Part shown: one piece after another, positions 7,799 to 14,358 of the stretch
Layout of the letters: the number at the start of each line of letters is the position of its first letter
How positions within the stretch are numbered: position 1 is the stretch's first letter
Source of the DNA: Holosporaceae bacterium
GTDB lineage: Bacteria; Pseudomonadota; Alphaproteobacteria; UBA3830
DNA length: 16,329 nt
Assembly: GCA_031284345.1 (NCBI GenBank)
Contig: JAITAC010000091.1
Span: 1-16,329 of the forward strand
Direction: 5' to 3'
Notes under the pieces: model-generated
Told to the model about the DNA's origin: nothing
The model's database searches: none
The model's input: only the letters and a program-made list of their open reading frames with translations
Program-made: the position numbers and the translations under genes

Positions 7799-8401
7799 AT
7801 GGATTTGTGTCTGATTGAAGGTCCCCAAAGCGAAATAATTTCATTGAAGGAAGCCAAAAATTATCTTCATATAGATCATAATTTTGATGATGATCTTATA
7901 TTAATGCTCATAAAATCTACGCGAGAAGCAATCGAGGCCATTACACAAAAAACGCTGCTACAGCAGACATGGAAATATACAATATATGGTGGCAATGCCC
8001 ATATCGTAGCTGCTCCCAACGATAATTATCCATGTATGGCTAGAGGAAGTAATTTGCAAATTCCATTGCCGAAACCACCCATCATAAAAATTTTAAAAGT
8101 ATCAGTAAATGACATAGACATAGAAGAACAATGTTACGCTTTGGATAAAACTAAATCAAAATTTTGTTTGTTACTTACGCTGAACAAATCTTTGCAACGT
8201 AGTAAATCGAAGATCATATCAATTTTATACAAAGCGGGCATTGCGGCAAATGCAGACAATGTTCCCTATACCATAAAATTGGCAAATTTGATGATGATGG
8301 CTAACTCCTATCAGGAAAGATATTCCTATTTGGATGGCAGTGTTGTATCTAATGGAGTGCGGCAGTTGCTTGCTCCGTTTTTGAATCTAAGAGTTTTTTA
8401 G
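7799..8401 (+). CDS. Head-tail connector protein (gp6 / phiE125 gp8 family, RcGTA g6-like)
   Basis: A 200-residue protein. The first 65 residues match the gp6-like connector family: ISLKEAKNYLHIDHNFDDDLILMLIKSTREAIEAITQ, followed by LLQQTW. This helical bundle forms the ring that docks under the portal. The remainder contains the RSKSKIISILYKAGIAA stretch and a C-terminal helix (IKLANLMMMANSYQERY) also seen in this family. AGGAG lies about 7 bases before the ATG. A 79-bp gap separates it from the capsid gene, the longest gap in this operon; no clear hairpin terminator is seen there. Position right after the capsid gene matches RcGTA g6. Confidence 0.88.
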   Translation: MDLCLIEGPQSEIISLKEAKNYLHIDHNFDDDLILMLIKSTREAIEAITQKTLLQQTWKYTIYGGNAHIVAAPNDNYPCMARGSNLQIPLPKPPIIKILKVSVNDIDIEEQCYALDKTKSKFCLLLTLNKSLQRSKSKIISILYKAGIAANADNVPYTIKLANLMMMANSYQERYSYLDGSVVSNGVRQLLAPFLNLRVF

Positions 8402-8409
8402 AGGATAAA

Positions 8410-8712
8410 ATGCAACCAAAATTATTCAATAAAAAAATAAAAATAGAAATTATTAAACAAAAATTGTCCAATGACAATATTTGGATTCCGGAATACGTTC
8501 TCTGGAACGAGTTGTGGGCTTCAGTCTCCATAAAATATATTTTCATTAAAAAAGTTTTATACTTTTTTATCATAAAATGGAGAAGATACTTCCCCAATAA
8601 TTTTAGAGTCACAATGGATGACAAAATTTTTATGCCAACTCAAATTCCCATTGCGAATCCAACCAATGACTATGTTATGTTTCACGCTGAACAAATAACG
8701 AAAGGAGAATGA
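8410..8712 (+). CDS. Head-tail adaptor / closure protein (RcGTA g7-like)
   Basis: A 100-residue protein of the size and position of phage head-tail adaptors (SPP1 gp16 / HK97 gp7 type, PF05521), which close the neck below the connector ring. The pattern is faint but recognisable: an N-terminal strand (LFNKKIKIEIIKQ), a polar turn, WNELWASVSI, a variable middle rich in Lys, Ile and Phe, then FRVTMDDKIFMPTQIPIANPTNDYVMFHAEQI. This resembles the usual RIxxxxRxFxIxxIxxxDxxxxYLxxxAxE ending. A ribosome site (AGAGGA) precedes the ATG 8 bases after the previous stop. The assignment relies on gene order plus this pattern. Confidence 0.72.
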   Translation: MQPKLFNKKIKIEIIKQKLSNDNIWIPEYVLWNELWASVSIKYIFIKKVLYFFIIKWRRYFPNNFRVTMDDKIFMPTQIPIANPTNDYVMFHAEQITKGE

Positions 8713-8716
8713 AAAA

Positions 8717-9109
8717 ATGTTACCTTGGGATTTCGGCATCATAAATGCCATAAAAAAAGAATTGTGCACAGCGATATTTCCGCCAAATCCACCTGACGAA
8801 TTTCGCAAAACACCGTATCTAATATTCGAGCTAAAAAATATCATTCACGGGAAAAATTTAATGTCTAGAGTAGAATTCGTCATAAGTATTGTGGACGACA
8901 AATGTGTGACCTCAGATAGTATGAAAATTATGAAATCCATTAGCAAAATAACCGCTCAGGAATTAACTCTGAGCCAAGGAAACTTCGCCATTGGATCCGC
9001 AAAAATAAAAATCGACTCCATCGAAAGTCGAAAAAATTTACTCATTTTGAATATGATCGCCATACTAAAACTAAAGGCCATATATGAAGACGGAGAAAGC
9101 AATGACTGA
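8717..9109 (+). CDS. Tail terminator-like protein (DUF3168 / RcGTA g8 position)
   Basis: A 130-residue protein in the place of RcGTA g8, which belongs to the DUF3168 tail-completion family. It opens with a helix (MLPWDFGIINAIKKEL) and continues with FPPNPPDEFRKTPYLIFELKNI, a beta strand on a two-part pattern typical of these proteins. SRVEFVISIVDD and KIKIDSIESRKNLLILNMIAILKLKAIYE then follow, consistent with the alternating strand/helix fold. Sequence similarity is weak; order, length and fold pattern carry the call. Its ribosome site overlaps the end of the adaptor gene (AAAGGAGAATGA), leaving only four bases between genes. Its last codons overlap the next small ORF by 8 bases. Confidence 0.62.
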   Translation: MLPWDFGIINAIKKELCTAIFPPNPPDEFRKTPYLIFELKNIIHGKNLMSRVEFVISIVDDKCVTSDSMKIMKSISKITAQELTLSQGNFAIGSAKIKIDSIESRKNLLILNMIAILKLKAIYEDGESND

Positions 9110-9227
9110 CATCGCAATTATACAAAATATGAATTCAGAAGAAGAAAATGCAATGGATAAATTAGCAGAATATCTTGAATATATTTCCCGCACAACTCCC
9201 ACAACAATGCCCGAATGGATGGACTAA
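9102..9227 (+). CDS. Small 41-residue protein in the neck-tail junction
   Basis: This short frame begins at an ATG overlapping the end of the tail-terminator gene by 8 bases and stops exactly one base before the next ATG (TAA then ATG at 9228). It therefore fills the gap completely, a strong sign that it is real. GGAGAAAGC before the ATG is a good ribosome site. The product is acidic and helical (EEENAMDKLAEYLEYIS) and ends TTMPEWMD. I do not recognise it. RcGTA has small chaperone-like genes (g10, g10.1) near this point, so a tail-assembly helper role is possible, but that is inferred from position only. Confidence 0.65.
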   Translation: MTDIAIIQNMNSEEENAMDKLAEYLEYISRTTPTTMPEWMD

Positions 9228-9743
9228 ATGAGTGAAACAAATTTAATACTTGGGATCGTAGGATTGCCTCCGGAAAGTGCGCGAAATTGCACTCAGGAAC
9301 TGCATCCTATTCCCAACGGAGAATTTAAAAAATCCGTAAACGGCGATTTATTATTTTTGAAAGCTTCCGAAAATAAAAAATATAAAAGTATCATATCTTG
9401 TCGAGACGTAAATTTTCCGATCGTAGATGGTATCTGGATTGGATCGCAAATTAATGTGGGATGCATACAAAATTTATGGCAATCCATTGAAGCGGGACAA
9501 CAAAAAATACGACTCATAAGGCCGATCGTAAAAGACTCCATAAATGTTATTAATGCCGCTGGAGATTCTATAAAATTTAATTTTAATGACGACAGCAACG
9601 AAGTCGAACTTTTTAAAAAATATAATGAAAAAATATTTGTTAATTTTCGTCCGTGGTTAATCATGACAGTGGTGGATTTTTCCTTCGAAACCAACGAATG
9701 GAATATGAAAGGCGCGTGGAGAATTGTGCTGGAAGAAGTATGA
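9228..9743 (+). CDS. Tail-module protein of an uncharacterised prophage family
   Basis: A 171-residue protein with a beta-rich pattern. From memory it matches a family found in proteobacterial prophage tail modules with the consensus PYSARGLTQTLxPI, RRTVNGxL, FRKYxSTISCTD, LDGxWPGxxVTVDCVAEL, then YRPxLxMxVTxFSxxxDEW and a terminal SLDLEE. Here these appear as PPESARNCTQELHPI, KKSVNGDLLFL, KKYKSIISCRD, VDGIWIGSQINVGCI, FRPWLIMTVVDFSFETNEW and WRIVLEEV. Its biochemical role is not known to me. It is clearly not the RcGTA major tail protein (TP901-1 type). It starts one base after the preceding stop, without its own gap. A transporter gene on the other strand follows 13 bp later, cutting the operon. 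Confidence 0.6.
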   Translation: MSETNLILGIVGLPPESARNCTQELHPIPNGEFKKSVNGDLLFLKASENKKYKSIISCRDVNFPIVDGIWIGSQINVGCIQNLWQSIEAGQQKIRLIRPIVKDSINVINAAGDSIKFNFNDDSNEVELFKKYNEKIFVNFRPWLIMTVVDFSFETNEWNMKGAWRIVLEEV

Positions 9744-9749
9744 TACTTC
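9735..9749. terminator. Small hairpin between convergent genes
   Basis: GAAGTA (9735-9740), loop TGA, TACTTC (9744-9749) spans the stop of the tail-module gene. It is followed about 7 bases later by TTATTTTTT. The stem is only 6 bp and AT-rich, so it would be a weak terminator. The gap to the convergent transporter gene is only 13 bp. Confidence 0.35.
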
Positions 9750-9756
9750 CCTGATA

Positions 9757-10656
9757 TTATTTTTTGCCTTCTCGTTTATGGAGAACTCTTCTCTCGCTAT
9801 AGGCTAAATACAAAGTACTAGGGACTAAAATTATGGCTCCGATTAGAACGTTTAATCCGGCGATTTCTCCAAAAAAGATAAATCCCATAAGCGCGGATAA
9901 TAAAAATTCCACGTATCTGAACGGAGCCAACGCCGATAAATCCGCCGCTTCGAACGCGCGAAAAATAAAAAATTGCATTAGATTGGCGAAAAAACCTAGC
10001 AGCAGTAGCATGGATAATTCGAACAATGTCGGAGTTTTCCAAACGAAAATCGCAGGAATAAATGTTAGGAAGCTGCTTACAATGGCAAAATACAAAAGCA
10101 TGGTGATGCGGTCATCTGTATCCAGCATTTTTTTGACCATGATATCTTGCAGTGCGAACAAAAATGCTGATGCAACTGGAATTATATATACAAATTTGAA
10201 AGAAAATGACGATCCACTATCATATAATGTTATGAACGCGAGTCCGAAAAAACCAACTAATGTGGAAGTCCATCTGACAGTATTTACTCGCTCTTTCAGA
10301 AAAAGTATTGATAAAACAACGATAAACAAAGGTATCGCCCACATAATTGTTATGATTTCAACCATGGGGATTTGCATTAGCGAATGGGTATAAAGGTAAA
10401 AAGCAATGGCCCCCAAAAACCCTCTCAAAACATTAAGTTGCCAATTGGATGTTTTGAAAATCACTGCGCCACGTACAACTATAAATGGTAAAATGGTTAT
10501 AAGACTAAAAAAAAACCTGAAGAAAATAATTTCCGCAGAATCAAGTCGCTTTCCGATAAATTTTGCAATGACATCGTTGAAACAACCAGTCAACATCATG
10601 AGCAATAAGAAAAAAATGCCGTGATAATAATTTTTTTTGTTAGATCCAATAGACAT
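9757..10656 (-). CDS. EamA/DMT-superfamily transporter, inverted inside the phage block
   Basis: A 299-residue inner-membrane protein with about ten hydrophobic helices forming two EamA repeats (about 10-145 and 155-285). Typical motifs are FFRFFFSLITILPF in helix 2, LRGFLGAIAFYLYTHSLMQIPMVEI, LFLKERV at the end of repeat 1, and EAADLSALAPFRYVEFLLSALMGFIFFGE in repeat 2. It resembles the group that includes the rickettsial S-adenosylmethionine transporter, a transporter class common in symbionts, but substrate cannot be deduced. It lies on the opposite strand to all phage genes around it, with 13 bp to the upstream gene and 53 bp to the next. The start has only a weak ribosome site (GGTG). 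It may be a cargo gene or a later insertion. Confidence 0.9.
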   Translation of the reverse strand: MSIGSNKKNYYHGIFFLLLMMLTGCFNDVIAKFIGKRLDSAEIIFFRFFFSLITILPFIVVRGAVIFKTSNWQLNVLRGFLGAIAFYLYTHSLMQIPMVEIITIMWAIPLFIVVLSILFLKERVNTVRWTSTLVGFFGLAFITLYDSGSSFSFKFVYIIPVASAFLFALQDIMVKKMLDTDDRITMLLYFAIVSSFLTFIPAIFVWKTPTLFELSMLLLLGFFANLMQFFIFRAFEAADLSALAPFRYVEFLLSALMGFIFFGEIAGLNVLIGAIILVPSTLYLAYSERRVLHKREGKK

Positions 10657-10709
10657 AATTCACCATTTTATGTGTGCGCATACTACATTTTTTTTACGGA
10701 GAATAAAAG

Positions 10710-12464
10710 ATGAAATTGATATTTGATTGGTGTTTTTCTTTTCACGAAGAAAAAAAATCCTGGCGTAGCGATGCAGAAATAATATCGCTGGAAATCGTGC
10801 ATAGAGAATCCGGATTTGCTTCGGCAAAAGTCGTTGTGGCCATAACCGAGGCGTTGGCAACCAAAAAATATGCCAAAATCGCAATTCAAAAAGACGACAA
10901 AAATACAGAAATAATTTTTTCCGGAAGATTGGTATCTTTTCCGATCGGATTTGGTAATTCGTATTTAAAATTGGAATTTATTTCCGAACCGGATGATTAT
11001 CAAAACCAATTGAATGATTTTTGTCGATTGAATTACGAACAATACAAAAATATCAATAAACATAAATTGTTGGATCATCCAATTAATTTCGATGGTTTGT
11101 TTTTCTCAACTAAAGATATGAATAATCCAACGGTTTTTTTGGAAGGAGATTGTAAAATTTTCTACTGGGATATGAAAAATGGAAAATTATCGTTATCGGA
11201 TATCAATCACGGCGCAAAAAATTTTGAAATTAAAAGCAGCGACATCATACGAGACTCGCTAAAAGTGCGACTGTCTCGTGAACCTTACAAAAGCATAAAC
11301 CTAAGTATCGGAACCAGTTGGCTGCGGCACGTCTACGACTGCATTAATTTATATCCGCTGATTGCCAAAAATTTCAAAAACTCCGTTGTGTGTTCCTATA
11401 CTAACATTGGAGCAGCAATGAAAAATTTTTGCAAATTTTCAAAAAATACCGGATACGAACTAATAAGTAGTAGAATAAAAGAAATTTATCCAACGCAAAA
11501 TAGACATTTTTTCCAAAATTTTTCGCTGGTATCTGCGGAATATATTATTGAAAAAAGCGAAACATTTCCGCAAAAGTTTGTGAGATTTAAAAAATTTTAT
11601 TTCGATGGGCAAATACTCGTAAATTGGCATCATAAACAAAAAATAAACGAAAATGTAACGGTAAAAATTATAAATACAAAATCTAACGGCGGTCGAGAAA
11701 AAAATATTTATCTGAAACTTGGTCCATTGCAATTGCCAAAGGCGCAGCGAAAGTGGCTTAGCTTTTGGGAATATAATTGCGGTGAAAAAGTACTCTATTC
11801 TGGACAAATTTTCGAATGTCTAGCGGCTCATGTGGCGGAAGAAAAATTCGACGAAACAAAATGGCGATTAGTGGAAAAAATACCAGATGCATTAGCGGAC
11901 GAAACAGCGTCTTCTTTTTTCGCTACGGATCGCGGAAAGAACGCAATTCGCTATGCGGTTCAGAAGGCAATTGCGCTTATAAATTATTCATCACGATATG
12001 TAGAAATTAATTTTAGTGTCTATGCCAAAAATTTTATAAGTGTAGCTTTGGACGATCAAATTACCATAATTGACGATAGATTTCCCTGTGGATCCATTTC
12101 TGGAAAAGTCACAAAAACTGCATTTTTTGCCGATTGCAATCATCGAATTTTAAACATTACGATCTGCTGCAATTTAGGCGGATTTTCGGAAATTCCCGTG
12201 GAAAAAACAAATGAATATTTCCAAAAATTATCCATTAATGATGAAGGGGAAAAAATAAACTCCCAAAATATAGTAACCCAAATATCCGTTGAAAATCTTC
12301 CGGAAGAGCAAGAGGCATGGCTGGCACAAATTAAAGCAAAAAGCGTAGCAGAACTAAAAGATGAATTGAGGAAACATCCCACCAAAATAAAAATAAAGTT
12401 GCATCCGCTGAGTACCTCAAAAGCCATTATAAAAAATCATAATATTCCTGATTTTTTAGTATAA
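10710..12464 (+). CDS. Large tail/baseplate hub-like protein with carbohydrate-binding-like segment
   Basis: A 584-residue structural protein. From memory, it matches tail proteins that travel with the family of the 171-residue gene upstream. The pattern is an N-terminal beta domain (IISLEIVHRESGFASAKVVVAI), then FSGRLVSFPIGFGNSYLKLEFISEPDD. A middle domain includes SLKVRLSREPYKSINLSIGTSW. The end has DDQITIIDDRFPCGSISGKV and LNITICC. Residues 355-390 (YNCGEKVLYSGQIFECLAAH, then FDETKWRLVEK) follow the layout of chitinase-type (CBM5/12-like) carbohydrate-binding modules: Y..G..V.Y.G..F.C...H....F....W. That suggests glycan contact at a cell surface. A ribosome site (ACGGAG) precedes the ATG. 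About 53 bp separate it from the divergent transporter, so it needs its own promoter. Hub or spike function is inferred. Confidence 0.65.
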   Translation: MKLIFDWCFSFHEEKKSWRSDAEIISLEIVHRESGFASAKVVVAITEALATKKYAKIAIQKDDKNTEIIFSGRLVSFPIGFGNSYLKLEFISEPDDYQNQLNDFCRLNYEQYKNINKHKLLDHPINFDGLFFSTKDMNNPTVFLEGDCKIFYWDMKNGKLSLSDINHGAKNFEIKSSDIIRDSLKVRLSREPYKSINLSIGTSWLRHVYDCINLYPLIAKNFKNSVVCSYTNIGAAMKNFCKFSKNTGYELISSRIKEIYPTQNRHFFQNFSLVSAEYIIEKSETFPQKFVRFKKFYFDGQILVNWHHKQKINENVTVKIINTKSNGGREKNIYLKLGPLQLPKAQRKWLSFWEYNCGEKVLYSGQIFECLAAHVAEEKFDETKWRLVEKIPDALADETASSFFATDRGKNAIRYAVQKAIALINYSSRYVEINFSVYAKNFISVALDDQITIIDDRFPCGSISGKVTKTAFFADCNHRILNITICCNLGGFSEIPVEKTNEYFQKLSINDEGEKINSQNIVTQISVENLPEEQEAWLAQIKAKSVAELKDELRKHPTKIKIKLHPLSTSKAIIKNHNIPDFLV

Positions 12465-12479
12465 GCAAGGAGAAAAACA

Positions 12480-13379
12480 ATGTTTTTATCAAAAGGAATA
12501 AAATCAATATCCAACGTATATATTCGCGATTTTATTGACACTCCGGATACGGACGAAAATATAAAATCGCCGATTTTGCTTGAAACCGAATCTGACGATT
12601 GTCATGTAAAATTAGCGGACACTTGGCCGGAAAACATTACGCTAAATGCTCGTCTTGATAGCACAAAAATCACCGCATCGACATTGGTGGAACGCATCGA
12701 AAATGATAAAAGTCTTGGGAAAAGTGATATATATATGTCACCAGCAATTCATATGGATTCTGATGTAAAAAATCAATATTCTTTCTGCACAAAAGTCGCC
12801 GTTATTTTTGAAAATTCCGGCTCATATCTGCAGGAAAAAGCAAAAAACGTTTTCTTCCATAAATCTTTTGATAACTATGTCATGGATTTCGAAAAAAAAG
12901 ATAATATCTTGTTTGAAAAAAAATTTCCCACGCTTCAGACTCCAATAGTCGAGAGATATAATTCCTCACTTGGCGGATTTTTACACGATAAAAATTCTTT
13001 GGAAAAGGCATCATACAAAATTTATCCCTACGGCGGATTTTATGAGTACGGTGGACATCCCAAAAGCATAGAACTGTGCGTTTTTCAGATTGCTCCGAAC
13101 GCAAAAGCTACATCAATAGTAATTAGTAGAATAACGACGCTAATGGGCAGAGGAATAAATCCTTTTGCAAAGCAAATATTGAAAAATGGCACTCCATTTA
13201 TCGGTCTGGAAAACGCTCCGGAAGATTATAAAACGAATCTATACGATGACATAAAAAACGGATTATGCAAAATAAAATTAACCAACATAACCACCGATAC
13301 CTCCATACAATATAAAAGTACTGGATTGCTACATACACAAAATACAAATTTAATTATCATCAATTTTATACAAGGATAA
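12480..13379 (+). CDS. Unrecognised 299-residue protein of the tail module
   Basis: I do not recognise this family. It has no signal peptide and no membrane segment. The composition is soluble and beta-rich, with many Tyr, Asn, Lys and Ser. Noticeable stretches are LEKASYKIYPYGGFYEYGGHPKSIELC (first part about 180-200), AKATSIVISRITTLMGRGINPFA, and a threonine-rich C-terminus ending in hydrophobic strands (NLIIINFIQG). A ribosome site (AAGGAG) precedes the ATG, 15 bp after the previous gene, and the next gene starts 6 bp after its stop. Its place between a hub-like protein and the lysis genes suggests a tail tip, fibre or spike component, by position only. It could also be lineage-specific. 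Confidence 0.6.
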   Translation: MFLSKGIKSISNVYIRDFIDTPDTDENIKSPILLETESDDCHVKLADTWPENITLNARLDSTKITASTLVERIENDKSLGKSDIYMSPAIHMDSDVKNQYSFCTKVAVIFENSGSYLQEKAKNVFFHKSFDNYVMDFEKKDNILFEKKFPTLQTPIVERYNSSLGGFLHDKNSLEKASYKIYPYGGFYEYGGHPKSIELCVFQIAPNAKATSIVISRITTLMGRGINPFAKQILKNGTPFIGLENAPEDYKTNLYDDIKNGLCKIKLTNITTDTSIQYKSTGLLHTQNTNLIIINFIQG

Positions 13380-13385
13380 AGTAAA

Positions 13386-13796
13386 ATGAAGTTTACAAAA
13401 CAAGACCTATACACATTAGCAAAAACAATCTATGGAGAAGCAAGAGGAGAATACTATTCCTATGGCATTTCATCTCTTATGGCAATTGCAAACGTCGTAG
13501 TAAATCGAAAAAATAAAAATTTTGCTCCAACAATTTGCGATGTTTGCTTGGCTCCGTATCAATTTTCCTGCTGGAATAAAAATGATCCCAACTACAAAAT
13601 AATTACTGAAATAAGTAGTGATGCAATTTTTAAAAAATGTCAGGAAACAGCCGAAAATGTTTTAGCAGAAAAATGGCCAGATCTCACCGATGGCTGCGAT
13701 CACTATCATCAAAAATGCATAAAACCACATTGGGCTGCTCATCTGCAACCTCGAAGAATATTCGGATCTCATTATTTTTATGAATTGAAAAAATAG
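13386..13796 (+). CDS. SleB/CwlJ-type cell wall hydrolase (endolysin)
   Basis: A 136-residue enzyme of the Hydrolase_2 family (PF07486), which cleaves peptidoglycan glycan strands. The catalytic region IYGEARGE (15-22) contains the probable catalytic Glu18. The family motifs VVNR, PYQFSCWN (58-64), DHYH (105-108), WAA and FGSHYFYE follow in the expected order. The length corresponds to a bare catalytic domain. There is no signal peptide, so release must depend on the holin gene 12 bp downstream, as in a phage lysis cassette. The ribosome site AAGGATAAAG precedes the ATG. In bacterial genomes this fold also serves spore germination, but context here fits lysis of the producing cell, or entry through the recipient wall. 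Confidence 0.92.
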   Translation: MKFTKQDLYTLAKTIYGEARGEYYSYGISSLMAIANVVVNRKNKNFAPTICDVCLAPYQFSCWNKNDPNYKIITEISSDAIFKKCQETAENVLAEKWPDLTDGCDHYHQKCIKPHWAAHLQPRRIFGSHYFYELKK

Positions 13797-13808
13797 AAAG
13801 AGAAAAAC

Positions 13809-14297
13809 ATGAAAAATATATTGGAAAGAATCGTGTTGGATTCCATTGATACCATCAAAGAAAAAGCTCTAGGTGAAACCGCACAAAAAAATAAAAATAA
13901 CCATAATAACGACGACGAAATTAGCTCATTTGAAAAAAACGATGGTTTCTTGCCGAAAAATATTCCGGAGGATACTGCGAAAAAAAAGTGCTCCCAAAAT
14001 TTTGAAAATAGCAAAACGAACGCACATATTTCCATGATCAACGCGTTTAACCGCAATAAAAGATTAAATATAATGGTGATCGGAGCTGCACTCGGATTGG
14101 TGTTTTGTTTGCTGATGCTCACCTCCTACAGTGGAGATTTACCCGGCGAAGTTGTGGGAATCGTCTCAACTATCTCGGGAATTTTCGGCGCATGTCTGAA
14201 AGACGCCTACAGTTTTGAATTCGGATCGTCCAGAGGAAGCAAAGACAAAGACGAAAAAATTTCATCTACCATACTAGAAAAAATAAAAATCTCGTAA
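13809..14297 (+). CDS. Holin (GTA-type holin family)
   Basis: A 162-residue protein with a long polar N-terminal half (1-80, Lys/Asn/Glu-rich) and two hydrophobic segments, about 88-107 (IMVIGAALGLVFCLLMLTSY) and 113-131 (GEVVGIVSTISGIFGACLKD). It ends in a charged tail starting AYSFEFGSSRGSKDKDEK. The ending IFGACLKD..SFEFGSSRGS is, as I recall, characteristic of holins linked to gene transfer agent or prophage release. It would form inner-membrane holes that let the SleB-like endolysin reach peptidoglycan. It follows the endolysin by 12 bp with its own ribosome site (AAAGAGAA). The N-terminal extension is longer than usual, and an internal start is possible. It is the last gene of the phage block. 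Confidence 0.78.
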   Translation: MKNILERIVLDSIDTIKEKALGETAQKNKNNHNNDDEISSFEKNDGFLPKNIPEDTAKKKCSQNFENSKTNAHISMINAFNRNKRLNIMVIGAALGLVFCLLMLTSYSGDLPGEVVGIVSTISGIFGACLKDAYSFEFGSSRGSKDKDEKISSTILEKIKIS

Positions 14298-14316
14298 ATT
14301 TCACAATTTATTAATG

Positions 14317-14322
14317 TATAAT
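14317..14322 (+). promoter_or_regulatory. Candidate -10 element for the right secreted repeat protein
   Basis: A perfect TATAAT preceded by TG lies 37 bases before the ATG at 14359. No good -35 is visible at standard spacing. The ten bases ATGTATAATT are identical to those before the left repeat gene, and both leaders then contain ATGTGTA and GTCGA. A GAGG ribosome site lies at about 14349-14352. Confidence 0.4.
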
Positions 14323-14358
14323 TGCTAAAATGTGTAGTTGTATTGGTCGAGGACTGTG

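Noticed and set aside
9833..10393. 186-codon plus-strand frame
   Set aside because: Antisense shadow of the EamA transporter, which has clear transmembrane helices and family motifs on the minus strand.
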